Shown piece after piece: positions 1 through 11,200 of a DNA stretch of 64,000 bases (positions are counted from its first letter, which is position 1; every line of letters starts with the position of its first letter). The DNA is from Symsagittifera roscoffensis (Eukaryota; Xenacoelomorpha; Acoela; Convolutidae). Where the stretch lies: NCBI RefSeq assembly GCF_963678635.1, contig NC_087065.1, positions 1,924,001 to 1,988,000 on the forward strand. The letters run 5' to 3'. The position numbers and the translations under genes were made by a program. The notes under the pieces were generated by a model. It had not been told where the DNA came from. It saw only the letters and a program-made list of their open reading frames with translations, and ran no database searches.

Positions 1-1191
1 CATCCGAGCCAACCTCACGCACTTGGGCACTGAGAAGGCCTTGTCCACCAGTATTCTCTGGCTGGACACTTCCACCATCGCCATGTGTAGCGGGTAGTGA
101 CTTCCGCACAAGTTGGCCATCATTGACCCTATCAGCGATTTCGCGTTCAATGGCAAGCCATAAGCTTCGCTCATGGGAAATCCCATTTCCGCCTCAAGAC
201 CAAGCTTCCAGCTCCGGATGTGTTTTTGAGTCACCTGCAACACCCCGGGCCATGATTCCACGCTCAACGCCGTCACTAAATGATGTTCAGACTCCAGTCT
301 CTCCAGTGCCTGCAGACCACACATTCTCGAGAAGAATCCGAGAGCTGTCGCTATGTTCACCGTGGTTCTCGCGTAACATTCCGCTATTATTTGCACTTCA
401 CTTTTCTCCCTTTCTGTGATGTCTTCGAACCAAGTGATCAGGTCTTCTTTTTGAAACGACAGTATTCTGACGCATGACCGTCCATCGCAGATGTGCTCTC
501 CTTTCCCACACGTCGAATCCAGACAGCTACCCGGCTCCAATTTCTTCACTGACCCGGGGTCGCTCGTCCTTTCGCTTGGCTCTTGCATCTGGGGCGTGAT
601 TAGCTTATGTAGCACACTCAACTTCGCCAGATCTTCATCTTCCGTTGGTGCTAACCTCACTCGCTCTGTGGTTTCCTCGATTAGACTTGCAAGGGGATGT
701 GGACACCAGGAGGGTCTTAGTAGCTTCCATATCACTCCCAAGTTCGTGGTTAACAAGCCATTTCCACCGCCCATGTTCACTTCAACTCTCTTGTTTGAGC
801 GCGGTATGCTTATCACCTCTGGTGTTTTCTCAAGAATCAGGCCCAGGCTCGGCCCCTCTTTCTCCACCGCGTCTATCTCCATTATTTTTTCTGTCCAAAA
901 CTTCAGTAGCTCCGCTACCTCATGGTTTCTGTGGGCTCCTCCAGCTTCCGAGTCTAAGAAGGGATTGTAGGCCATTCCCATTACTCCAGACACATGTTGG
1001 TATTCCCCCTTCTCACTGAGTCTCGAGTACTGTTCTGACGAGGCCAGGTTACGGTGAACATCATGTTCTTCCTCGAACTTCTTATTAGAGAACCTCCGTA
1101 CCTCGTCCAGCTTTCGATGGTTCTCTAAGGATAGTCTGGAACCATCTTCTTTCTCTATTCCTGTACTCTGATATACGTTCAAGATGATCGT
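1..1191 (-). pseudogene. Element A ORF3, distal part, open to the left edge
   Basis: Reading from the TGA at 1192-1194 to the window edge on the minus strand, in the same frame as the segment upstream, there is an uninterrupted reading frame that matches element B ORF3 over its whole length. Landmarks shared with B are a VSG-hh-Gh-AYNPFL segment near 970-1000 and an AFSVPKCVRLARM segment at the edge. The Cys/His cluster C-x4-C-x4-H-x-C-x4-C is at 525-472. I do not recognise the fold. It has no start of its own: it is the continuation of the upstream frame after an in-frame TGA, so it is annotated as part of a broken gene. In B the homologous frame continues for several hundred more residues. 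Confidence 0.75.
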
Positions 1192-2436
1192 TCAGACTCT
1201 TCTCTCCATGGTTTTACTTCCACTTGCTCTCTGGTGGCATGCCAGGATGGTGCTATCAGACATCATTGACATTGTCCATCTCAAGAAACATGTGGCATCT
1301 TTTCTTCTAGCCAGGCTCAAGCCTGAATTGTCCCTGGCCACGTGTTGCATCAGTGCCTGATACACCTCTAGCTTCTTGCTTCCCAACTTCAGCCTGTCAT
1401 ACGAGGTCAATGTCTCCAACTCTATTCCCACCAGACTCCAGGTGAACATTAATTGTCCCGCAGTTCTAACGAAGGGATTCGCCATTAGTGGCGGTGCTGA
1501 TGAGGATGTCCTCATCGCCTCTTCAAAATGATCCTTCAACAAACTCTGCCAGGACCTCTTCAGATGACTTGCCATCTCTATCTTATTAACCTCGGCTTTT
1601 TGCTGGGTGGCCCAATTGCGTCGCCTGCGAGCTATTCCACTGTCCAACTTCTTCAAGCAGTCCTCCATTTCCTTCAATGTTTCGAGGGCCACCCGCCACG
1701 TCCGGGAAGTGTTCCTCGTCTTGTTCCTCTCCAATGGATCACTCGTCACTTGTTTGCCCATGTCCTGATGTGCCTTCGAGATCCATTCTTTGCCGATCTC
1801 CACTTCCCCTACCTGTCCGTTCGTTGAACCTCTCTTCACGTTTACCTTCTGAGGCTTGAATTCTTCTTCTGACGTCGAACTGGTGGAAACCTCTATTTCC
1901 TTTTCTACTTCAAGTGGTTTCCTGAGCTCCGAGCTGTTCTTGTATGCCGCCGTCTTGCATCGGGCCAAAACGATGGGCGCCGTCTCTCTCAAGTTTCCTT
2001 CCGAAACAGCATCCACTGAAGGACTACCCCATCCTTCCACTTCTCTCTTCCTCTTGCGAGTCTTCACATCTCTGCTCGAGGGTGTTGTGGCTATCATCAT
2101 TGATTCGACCTCTCCATCCACTCCTTCCAACTCTTGCCTCCCCCCTGCTCGAGCCTTAAGGATATTAGTACTTTTAATCATATTACTAGTCCCAATCTTA
2201 TCCCTTTTTATATCATCAACCATTTTATCCACAGTTTTTTGTTTCAGAGTAGAGCTGTCCTCACATTTCTCTTTTCTAGTCTTCGATCGTGCGTTCCTCA
2301 GCTCCACTAGCTTGTTCAGCAGCTCTTTTCTTGCTTTCTCATCCAGGCCCGTTCCTATCAGGAGCGGTTCCCCGAATCTCACTACTGCGTCCCACAGTTC
2401 CTTCTTGAACTTGTCCAGCGTCGTCTCGCTGCCCAC
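1192..2436 (-). pseudogene. Element A ORF3, middle part
   Basis: This 414-codon open segment matches the middle of element B ORF3. Shared features are a region following the proline/acid-rich linker, a basic KRKR-type cluster near 2040-2060 (a possible nuclear localisation signal, also at 40009-40030 in B), and a block around 'RRKDATCFLR' matching B's 'KRRDALCFIR'. It is out of frame with the upstream segment (2339-3430) and ends at an in-frame TGA (1192-1194), after which homology to B continues unbroken. Its first codons are therefore not a real start. Function unknown. Confidence 0.65.
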
Positions 2437-3430
2437 TTCTCGATTGAATTCCCTTCAGGAATTCCTGCCAAGCGTCATCCTCGAGAGATCCCAAGAATAT
2501 GTCCCTGTTCCCTTCGAACGTGTTCTTCTCCCTTTCCTCCGAGCTCAAGAGTAACATCCCCATATTGAAGGTATCACCTGCCAATGGCAACTCTAGGTTC
2601 TTCCGCGGGGACGGGTTCAGAGGTGGTGTGGCAGTATCTGCCCAATTCTCTTCGCTCAAGTCTTTCAACAGCTCTTGAGTGGTGAGTTCCTCCCCTGATG
2701 GCCCTGGTTCACTGAGAGTTTCATCCATACTCTCCTCCTCTGATTCATTTCTTCTTCTCTCGAGAATTCTTTTGAATCGATCCTCAACGGGTCCACTCCT
2801 CTTGTCTCCAGGCGTGTCTACAGACAGTGGTGACGGTGTCGTAGGATCCAGCTTTTTATATTCCGTCAGGGCTACATGCAGTTGACCTGCTGCATCTAGT
2901 TCTGTTCCCTCCTGTGTCACTTCTACTTGTTCCAAGCCATAGGGTGCCTTGTATTTTCTCGTGGCAAATTTCATTTCGTCCACCAATGCGACGTGTGCCT
3001 CCATCACGATCATCCTGCCATCATCCCATATGGGTAGCATATTCTCAAGTCCTTCCTTCTCAAGAGTCCTCAAGACTTTCCGCACCTCATATCCAGGGGG
3101 CTGCGAACCTCTACTCTTTTTCGCTTGCGTCGTCCACGAATTTACCTTCCTCTCGCTGGTGTGGAAGTAGACTGCCGCCGTGTAGCCGATGAACAGGGGA
3201 TCCCAGCCATCCGTGAAATGCCTCTGCGTTTCCTCCGTCATCATCTTCGCCATTATGGAGGGAACCACCAAGGGACTATTCATTCCCAAGGTCATCCTCC
3301 TGACTGTCGGGAACTCAGGCATGGTGGCTGGTAGGATTTCTTTCTCCATTATGGCCTCCAGCTCCCTCTTGACTAGGCGGGGATTCTCAAGACTTCTCGT
3401 CCGTTGGCCGTCAATGGGTTTAGGTTCCAA
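2339..3430 (-). pseudogene. Element A ORF3, proximal part
   Basis: From about 3392 down to about 2450 this frame matches B ORF3 from its 'EFP-h-RRM' segment (near 38720) through the acidic low-complexity linker to the 'FLG-L-E' segment (near 39557). The upstream part of the frame overlaps the previous segment by about 58 bp in another phase. The simplest reading is a one-base loss in the C-run near 3388-3392. A second phase change near 2440-2455 moves homology to the next segment. The middle is low-complexity, rich in Ser, Glu and Pro, and probably disordered. No recognised domain. Confidence 0.6.
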
Positions 3431-5187
3431 AACTTTGGATACATTTCAATGGGGCCCTCTCGCTTGCCTCCCATTCTACATTGCATTTGTCCCCTGAAGT
3501 TGCACACCATCATCTCGGCATCTTTCACTTTTCCGAAGAGTACCGTGTTGCTCATACGCGCCCTGAGCACCTCCTGCTGACACCAATTCAGCGCTGTACC
3601 ATCCAGTACGCTGATGAGACTCAAGTGCGTCACCGAGTGACGATACGTTATCACCAGGGGATCTGGAAACGCGTACGTCACTGCTGGACCATAGATGCAG
3701 GTCACCACCTCCTCTAGACCCCGGATTATCCCCATTGGGTCCGACCTCATTGCCAGGCACAGGTCCGTCAACAGAGGCATCCCTCTGTTCGCCTTCTCCC
3801 ATTCTTCTCTCGAGGTTGGGTTCTCATCTTCACCCGTCATGTATCGATTCTGCATCATGAGGTATTGCACCAGCAGTGTCTTCAACCCTGCGGCACACTT
3901 GTAGGAGCTGGTTTCAATGCTCGTGTGGACTCTCCCCATAGACAGAGGTTCTCCATATTCCATTAACCGATGAAACGATACCAATTCCCCATGGGTCAAG
4001 AGTACTAGTGCCAGATACCCATCAACTCGAAGTGTCTCCACTCCTCGACTAAACATGTATGCTGGGCCCATGTTGAACAAGTATCTGGGGTAAACCAAAT
4101 ACAGGGCCAAGAGCAGGCTGATGGACATGCCCAGTATCTCCTGTACGAAGGCTCCGAAGATAGTCGCCGTGGTGCCGAACACTCCTGCCAAGAATTCTCT
4201 CTCCCAGCAAGGACTCAAGAACTTGAGAATCTCGTAATCTCTCCTAGTCTTCAATTCGCCGTTGGCGTGCTCTCTCCAAAATCCTCCAATCGTCACTTCA
4301 TTGGCGGCCGAGACAAATCTAACCACCGTCATGTCTCTCGTTTCAGCTAGCTCCAGTTGCTTCTCTAGAAAACTCCAGATTTGTTTCACGAGGAGTGGTG
4401 CTTCCTCCCTCGTCTTATTCGTGACGTTCTCCAGCCTTGGTGTCAGGAATGGCCACCAGCCATTCTCTTGAGTCAAGCGATACTTCATCGATTCTAACTG
4501 TTTCTCCGTCTCGACCACATTTCTTCTCTCGTTGCTGGGACCTCTAGTCCTGCTGGTGGAATTTGCGACTTTCACATCCATACTCCGGAACCACAGGCTG
4601 GCCGTCAACTGGTTTATCGCCGGGTGGTCGTCCCCGATGACTGGGCTGAACTTGAGTTGTCTAGCAAAGTTCGATATCTCTAGCAAGAGTACCTCATCCA
4701 ATACAATCAGGACGTCGGCCAGTCCGTAAAAGCCCCTCAGTGCATGAGATATGTCAGCCCATGCCGCCGGCAATTCTGATTTGTAAAGCCTCAAGTTCAA
4801 TGGCTCCAACTCTCGATTGGGGGCTGCCATCAGAATCCGCCATTCACTCCCTTCTGCTATCAGGATCAAGACCGCGTACACGAATTGTAGGGCGGGTGGC
4901 ATATTTGCGTATCCTGGGGATGTGGTAAACACCACCTTCGTCTTGGACCCAAATCTCGAGGCTACGTTCTCTTGTACCTCATTCATCGCCGCAAATAACG
5001 CCTGAATAGCCTCCCATATCTTCTTTGATGTCGGAATCTCCTTGCCCTTCAGTTGCTCAAGAAGTCCCATCGCGTGCAGGTGATCATTCATTCCTGCAAA
5101 CATTAGCAGCTCAGGTTCACAAGGCATCTCCGACTTTATTGCCACCACTAGAGTCAACATCTGGTTCAATTCGGCTCCTGGCAAGGA
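3373..5187 (-). pseudogene. Element A ORF2, distal part with second SGNH-like domain, fused to start of ORF3
   Basis: This segment is in the same frame as 5206-7764 but separated from it by two stops, TGA at 5206-5208 and TAA at 5188-5190. It begins inside a second, degenerate SGNH-like domain: a G-x-N-D motif (AGMNDHLH) is clear and aligns with B ORF2. Further along it matches B ORF2 to its end and then continues without a break into sequence matching the start of B ORF3 (GMPLLTDL onward). In element A, therefore, ORF2 and ORF3 were one continuous frame. The segment ends near 3373, where phase is lost. Confidence 0.65.
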
Positions 5188-5205
5188 TTATACCAGAGTC
5201 TCCGG

Positions 5206-7764
5206 TCAGAACAACTTGGGAGACGTTCCTTCGAAGTCCGATCCCGCCACAATGACTACTCTTGCAGCAGCTGGATCTGCTCTATCATAAACTGCCAGAG
5301 TTTTGGCCAGTTGGGTGCCACCACAGGGCTTCCCGTACCTGGGATCTTCTGCCAACTTCGGACCTTCGTAAGCGGCATCAGGCAATTCCATTCCCCCCGG
5401 ATTGAGTAGCTTGTCTACCACCTTCAACTGCGCCGGGGTTGCCAACCTGATCCTTGCGATGCCAGTTCGGTGCTTGGGAGGTTCTGTTATAAGTCCAGGA
5501 CCCCCCAACAGTTTGAGAGGCCTGTAGTTAATGGGTCCCATGATCGTCTTTGTGGGAATTCCAGTCAGGTCTGTGGTCTCCATTAACTTCGCTCTCGAGA
5601 AGTGCGCTTCGTGAGCTTTCAACCAGTCTATGCAATGATGTCTATTCAAATCCTCGTGCGACACTCGTTCGATCCCCAGGGTTTCCGCCAACTCTCGTCT
5701 GCATTCCAAACTCTCTAGATCCAGATCCTTCACCTTCTCAGGATACCTCAAGCGGGCAGTCTCCATAGACTTCTTTTCTCTCCTGCCATCTGCCACCACC
5801 ACAGAGGACATCGCCGAGCCCGGAGGTGTTGATGACTCTACCTCCTCCGACTCCATTGGCGTGGCACTCTGCAATCGGGTCTGATTGCTCCTTGAACTGT
5901 CTCTAGTATCAACTCTCGCTCCCATGCGACCAGCCAAGGCCCTCGAGGCAAGGAATGGTGGGTTGGGAGGTGGTCCTAAAGTGAATTGGGCTGTCTCCAG
6001 CAGGTCCGCCTCTAGCGTGTTAATGTGTTCCTGGAAGACGTCGTTCAGCCACTCCGCTCCCCTTGGCCTATCGAAATGGATTCCATCTTTTGAGGTGTCT
6101 TCAGGGAATCCCTTTTTCTCCATACGTTCTGCTAAGTCCAACAGCCTGAGAGGAAGCACACTCTTCCGGTGTATGTCTCGGATCATCTTGTTCAGGCTCC
6201 GCACCTTCTGGTTCATCTCTAGGGCGTGCTGATCAAACATCATGTTGTAGGGGACCGTGCATACCGTCAGCAGGATGGGGTCCATCTGGATCCTCAGTTC
6301 CTCAAGAAGGCAGCTCATCTTGTCGCACAGCCTCGCTACTTTCCTCGCTTCTCCCCTTGACACGTCGTTGGTCCCAACCATCAGGGTCACTGTGTAAACT
6401 TTGGTCATCCCTAGCATGTCCAGGGTTGCCAACATCTGTGGCGTGGCAGCTCCAGCGAAACTCAAGACTCCTGTCTGCCAATGGGACCGTATCTGGGTCA
6501 ACACCCGCACCAGGCTATCCCCTATAATTAGGTGAACTGCACCCTCTGGCACACGAGGTGGCGCTAGATATTCCACCCAGGCTGCGTCATGGAAGCAGTC
6601 CCTCCTGGCTCCCTGTTCCGCACTCCAGTCCAGCCGATTGTGCCTGTGGTAGTTCCCTTCTGTATTCTTCTTATAGCTTGCGATCACGACATTCCTGACC
6701 AGCTGTTCCCTCCAAGTTGGGGGAAGTTCTGGCCTTGTCGATCTTTCACGACTCTGCTGCTGCAATTTCTCGCCTAGCTCCTTCAGGCGCGATGAGGCGC
6801 CACTCACCTGACTGCCACTCGAGGTCGAGGTTGGGGTATATCCTGGTAACACCACATCCATCAGAGGACGTACAGGTTGTGTCTCTAGGTTGCGCAAGGA
6901 AGGCGTCACGTCATTCGGTATCCAGACCTCTAACCCTTCGCTCATGTGTTCTCTGGCCTCGCGGTCAAGGTTGAACCGTCCTCTAGCCCTGGGAGCTTCA
7001 TCCACCTCCATGCGCGACTCTGGCCTCGAGCTGGTCACCACTCGTTCGTTTGACCTGGCTCCCTTCTGTGCGTCAAGCTCGCGTTGTCGCTGTTCTATCC
7101 TTTCCAACTCCGACTTCAGTTGATCACGATTTGCGACGTTCTCCCGCACCCTCAGCTCCTGCTGATGTTCAGCCCTTAGCATCTCAAGTAATTTCGACGT
7201 CTGATCTCGCTCGTCGACTGCCTGGTCTCTCTCCAGCTGAAGCTTCTCCCTGTCCAGCTTCGCTTGATCCCGATCGAGGTTCGCTTTATTCCTTTCCTTC
7301 AGCGCCTTCTCGAGCTCTTTCTTTAGAACCCCCAGATCCGGATATGCCTCTGTCGTCTGTTGCGCTCGCGACATCGACGGCACCTTACTCGAGCTCTGGC
7401 CTGTGGATCTTGCTGTTGGTCTCGTCGGTAGCGGAAACTCTCCTGCGCCGTGTTCGGTGTTGTTACTCAGGCCAGGATTTCTTGCCAAGTCAAAGCCCCT
7501 TACTCCTCCATCCGCATTCCAAGATAACCATCTGGTCTGTTCTCGATTTGATATGCCCTCGGTGGTGTAGCCGACCATCAAGACAGCCTCCGTCGCAGAC
7601 TCCCTGCACTCACCCTGGTCCTCCAACTGGAGGATCGCATTCAGCATCACCGCCATTCTCTCGTCTATCTGGGTGTAGTCCAGGTCCCTCAAGCGTCTGT
7701 ACAGCTCGTCAAGAGTGGGCTTCTTCAGAGCCGCAGGCACGGAGTTCCAGAATCGGTCTGCCAT
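5206..7764 (-). pseudogene. Element A ORF2, N-terminal part: coiled coil plus SGNH esterase-like domain
   Basis: The start is the ATG at 7764 (MADRFW), supported by the same ATG in element C at 63972; the frame is open a little upstream but without ATG. Residues about 130-250 are a long charged coiled coil. Residues about 410-580 form an SGNH (GDSL-type) hydrolase domain: Ser417 in the GDS motif (6514-6516), Asn466 in GTND (6367-6369), and D-x-x-H with His563 (6076-6078). All blocks needed for catalysis are present. The frame ends at a TGA where B has a Trp codon, just after the first block of a second SGNH-like domain. The esterase domain itself is intact; the full-length protein is not encoded. 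Confidence 0.8.
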
Positions 7765-7798
7765 TTTTGCAACTTCGGGATGTATATAGGTAGATGTT

Positions 7799-7872
7799 AA
7801 CCAGCTCAAGAATTACCTTTCCAACTCAAGAATTACCTTACCAACTCAAGTATTACCCAATTCAAGAATTCT
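7799..7872 (-). repeat. About four copies of a 20-bp repeat upstream of ORF2
   Basis: On the minus strand the unit is close to GGTAAGGTAATTCTTGAGCT with a period of 20 bp, lying 30-110 bp before the ORF2 ATG. The same array is present in element C at 63864-63937. Each unit contains the hexamer CTTGAG or a one-base variant. Confidence 0.75.
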
Positions 7873-7996
7873 CTAGAAATGCTCTCTTGCAAGTACTTGC
7901 TGGAGATTCGGATTATCGCGTGTTCAATCAAGATTCTCTCTTTCTGTTTCTCGCTTGAGTGTAGTTGGATTTTCAACTTTGTTTTTCAAACTCGAT

Positions 7997-8014
7997 CTGA
8001 AAACAGAAAGCTCA
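7997..8014 (-). promoter_or_regulatory. Candidate 3' splice site before ORF2 (element A)
   Basis: On the minus strand a pyrimidine-rich run ends in CTTTCTGTTTTCAG followed by ATC, 232 nt before the ORF2 ATG. The identical signal at the identical distance occurs in element C (ending 63739), and a comparable TTCCTTTTCTAG-ATC occurs in element B (ending 34136). It may allow ORF2 to be translated from a spliced subgenomic RNA. No RNA evidence is available here. Confidence 0.45.
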
Positions 8015-8287
8015 TTAAAACTTAGCATGTCACGTTCCTAACCTAGAGACCCCCCTTCTACCCATATGGTTAAAATCTTATCATTCTCATATCACTTAAA
8101 GCAATTCGATTGGATTTTCCCTTAAGAACATGCAGATTCATTTTATGTTTTAGCACCATCAATTCTTTCTTTTAAAATTCAATTGTCATGCCAATCACAT
8201 CTTAAGATCCCTTTACCTGCGCCGCACCCCAGTACCTAACTCAAGACTCCTCCCTCACACCCGACCTGATACCTCCATGTACCCGAC

Positions 8288-11200
8288 TCAGGCAATGCTC
8301 AAGTAGTACTTCTTGCGAAGATGCACCATTATCTCTGTTTCTGCAAAGACCACATGTAGGATAGCGTACAATTCCCTCGAGCTCAGTTTGCCCCTGTTTG
8401 GGTCGTACACCGGCATCGAGACCTCCACTATTCCTCTTTCAATCATGAAGTCACGTAGTCTTGTCAGTGCCAATATCACGTGTTCGGGATCAATTGTGTT
8501 TCTGTCGTTGACTCTCGTTACTAGGAAGCAGAGGTATTTGCCCGGGACTTGTGCCACTGACGGTGGAAGCGCTGCTATGCCTCCCAGTCCTGGCCTCTGT
8601 CTGAACAGAAACTCTACGTTCTGGTACTCTCTTTTGAAGTCAGCCTCCAATCTTGATTTGAAACTCATGTCCGCCGTGATGCAGATCGCGCTGGTCCTGT
8701 TTGACAGGATGAAGTCGCTATCCGTTATCATGATGTTCTCTGAGTATTCATTGGGTATTTCGAATTTCGTTTTGAAATTCCTTCCTATGGTAGGCTCTGG
8801 TTCTTCTTCCTCCAGTTCCAATCCGCTTGTTTCCCTCACTTCCTTGAGCTTCTTTATCATCAAATTTTCGGTGTGGGTAAGTCCTACCCCCACTCCCCGG
8901 ACAAAAATATTTATCGACGTCCCCGTCGATGTAGTCGGGTCTGAATTGTCCTTGGGGATGTCCAGTGGCCTGTCTGTTGCTGTCCATCCGAAAAGAGGGT
9001 CCTCTGTCTTCATGTAATTTGCTGCTGATACATCGATTTGCTGAATGCTTTGTCCTTCGCGGCTCTCGTCTTTGACACCACGCATCCACTCTAGAATCCT
9101 CAAGTTCGTGTTCTCCCTCCTTTCTATTTCACTCTGCTCGAGATCCGTCTCCAATTCTGGCGTCGAGTAATCATCCTGCGGATAATGTCCACCATCGTCA
9201 ATGACCTGCCATTCCTCTTCGGCTTCCAGTTCGCCTGCGCTTAGTAGTTCATCGCCCAACTTGTCTGGCTGTATCTTATCGATCAAGAAGTCATCCCCGT
9301 ACCTATTGTACCTCATACCTGTTCGTTTACGATTGCCAGTCCTGGTTTCCGGTGGTGTTGGTCGATCCGGCTCCATCCACTTCGGTACCTCGTTTTGCTC
9401 TGGGTCGTTCCAGTCTTCTTCTACAAATGAACCTGCATCCGACTCCACTTCTATCTTTTCGTTGTCGTCCAAACTCAAGTTCTCATTACCATCATTTTTC
9501 TCTCTAGTGCCTTTCTCATTCACCTCGCACGCTGGTTCCACCACCAGGTACTCAAGACCTTCCATGTCTTTTGGTAGGCACCAGTCCTCCGGGGACGGGA
9601 CATGAGGCTTCAGATTTTCGTAATGTGCTGCTCGCCCTGTACTCAAGCGATAGAACCGTCCTTGTTGATGTACTTCCGTAATCATGAACGGTCCTCTCCA
9701 TTTCTTGAGTAGTTTCTTTGTTCCCTTGGGCGGTATGACATTTTGGAAGACCCACACGTATTGGCCCACTTCGTATGGCTTTGCTCTTAGTATCTTTTCG
9801 TCATATTTCTTGCGTTGCCTCATTTGCGCTTGCGCCGTGTTTCTCCGACATAGCTCGTTTAGCTCTTGTTGTCTTTTGATCGCTTCCTTCACGTATGCTT
9901 GAGGTGACGTCCTCTTCCCCTCGTACTCCGGGTAGAAGAATGTTATAGGCATTGCCCTTTCCCTGCCTGTCAACATCATGAAAGGAGTGATACCCGTCGT
10001 TGAGTGCTGAGTACTATTATAGGCTCCTACTACCTGTGGCAGGTATTTGTCCCAGTCCGTCATGTATCTCGAGCAGTACACCCTGAGCATGTTGACCAGT
10101 GTCCTGTTCTGTCTCTCTACCAACCCATTGGTCTGTGGATGATAGGTCGTCGAGTGCGCTTGAGCAATGTGTGATCTCTTCATCAATTCTTTTGTCAAGT
10201 CCCCCACAAAAGCCTTGCCGTTGTCCGACTGGAAAGTCATTGGACAACCATACCGCGATATCCAATGCGTTATCAGGTGATCACATGTCTCCTCTGCCGA
10301 GGCTGTCTGGCACGGAACCGCTTCCGCCAACTTGGTGAAGTGATCTATTATAACTAGTATTTGGTTATAACCCGACTCCGTCATGCAGATTTTCTGATGT
10401 ACTATCTGCACCACTTCATTGAATTCCGAACTCTCGACAGACTTGAGGGGAAACTTCATCTTCCTTGGGTCTTTTACTTGAAGGCATGCTAGGCAGGCAT
10501 TCACCCATCTCTCGCAAGCTTTTCTCATTCCCGGCCAATCAAACCTGTGAAGTATCCTTTGTTGTACTTTATCTATCCCCTGGTGGCCCATCTGGTCGTG
10601 TGATCTGAAAAGCACCTCCGTTTGGTACAATTGTGGTAGTATGATGAGGTTGTGTTTGTGTAATATTTTTTCCTCATCTCTTCTCTTGCACGCTACCACC
10701 CCTTCAGCTGTGTGATAAAGTAAATCTCTCTTTTCTTTGTAGAACTGGCTCAAGATCTTGTAGCTATCTTCCTCAAGTTCCCCCTTCTCCTTGACTCCCG
10801 AATGGATCCATTTGGAGAGGTTACTTGTCATTTTGTCATTCTTCTGGGCCCTTATTAGGTCAGACAGCCTGTATCTCGCCTTAACGTGCTCCTTTAGCGC
10901 CATGATCTGTCCATTCATTTCACCAGGGTTGTGGATGTCATCGCTCAGCTTCACACATATCATCCTTTTCACGATTTTCATGTCGTCTTCTGGTACCAGA
11001 TTCGTTCTGACGTTTGAGTTGCACGATAGTTCCCTTAGTGGTTTTCTTGAAACTGCTATTTTCTCGAGCTCTTCACCACCTCGTACCTCTTGTATTTCCA
11101 GATTGTACGTCCCTGAAGATGGATCCGTCTGTAATTCCCTGTCGTGCTGTCTTATCTTCTCTTCCGCCAGTATCATGCATAGACTGTCTTGGTCTTCGCT

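Larger units (their letters stand above)
7765..8287 (-). other. Element A spacer between ORF1 and ORF2
   Basis: Non-coding. It is closely similar to the element C spacer 63453-63971. It holds a 20-bp tandem repeat near the ORF2 start and a strong 3' splice-site-like sequence (see separate entries). No other signal was recognised. Confidence 0.7.

Noticed and set aside
1856-2554. 232-codon plus-strand frame
   Set aside because: It lies antisense to element A ORF3; Ser/Leu-rich composition is the mirror of a Glu/Arg-rich gene.
2339-3430. Programmed frameshifting between element A ORF segments
   Set aside because: B is continuous at these points and A is continuous where B is broken, so each break is particular to one copy; mutation is simpler.
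5188-5208. Reassigned stop codon (TGA as Trp)
   Set aside because: A has TGA where B has Trp TGG, but a TAA follows 15 nt later and TGA ends other frames; ordinary nonsense mutations fit better.
7050-7793. 247-codon plus-strand frame
   Set aside because: Antisense shadow of the ORF2 N-terminus and coiled coil.
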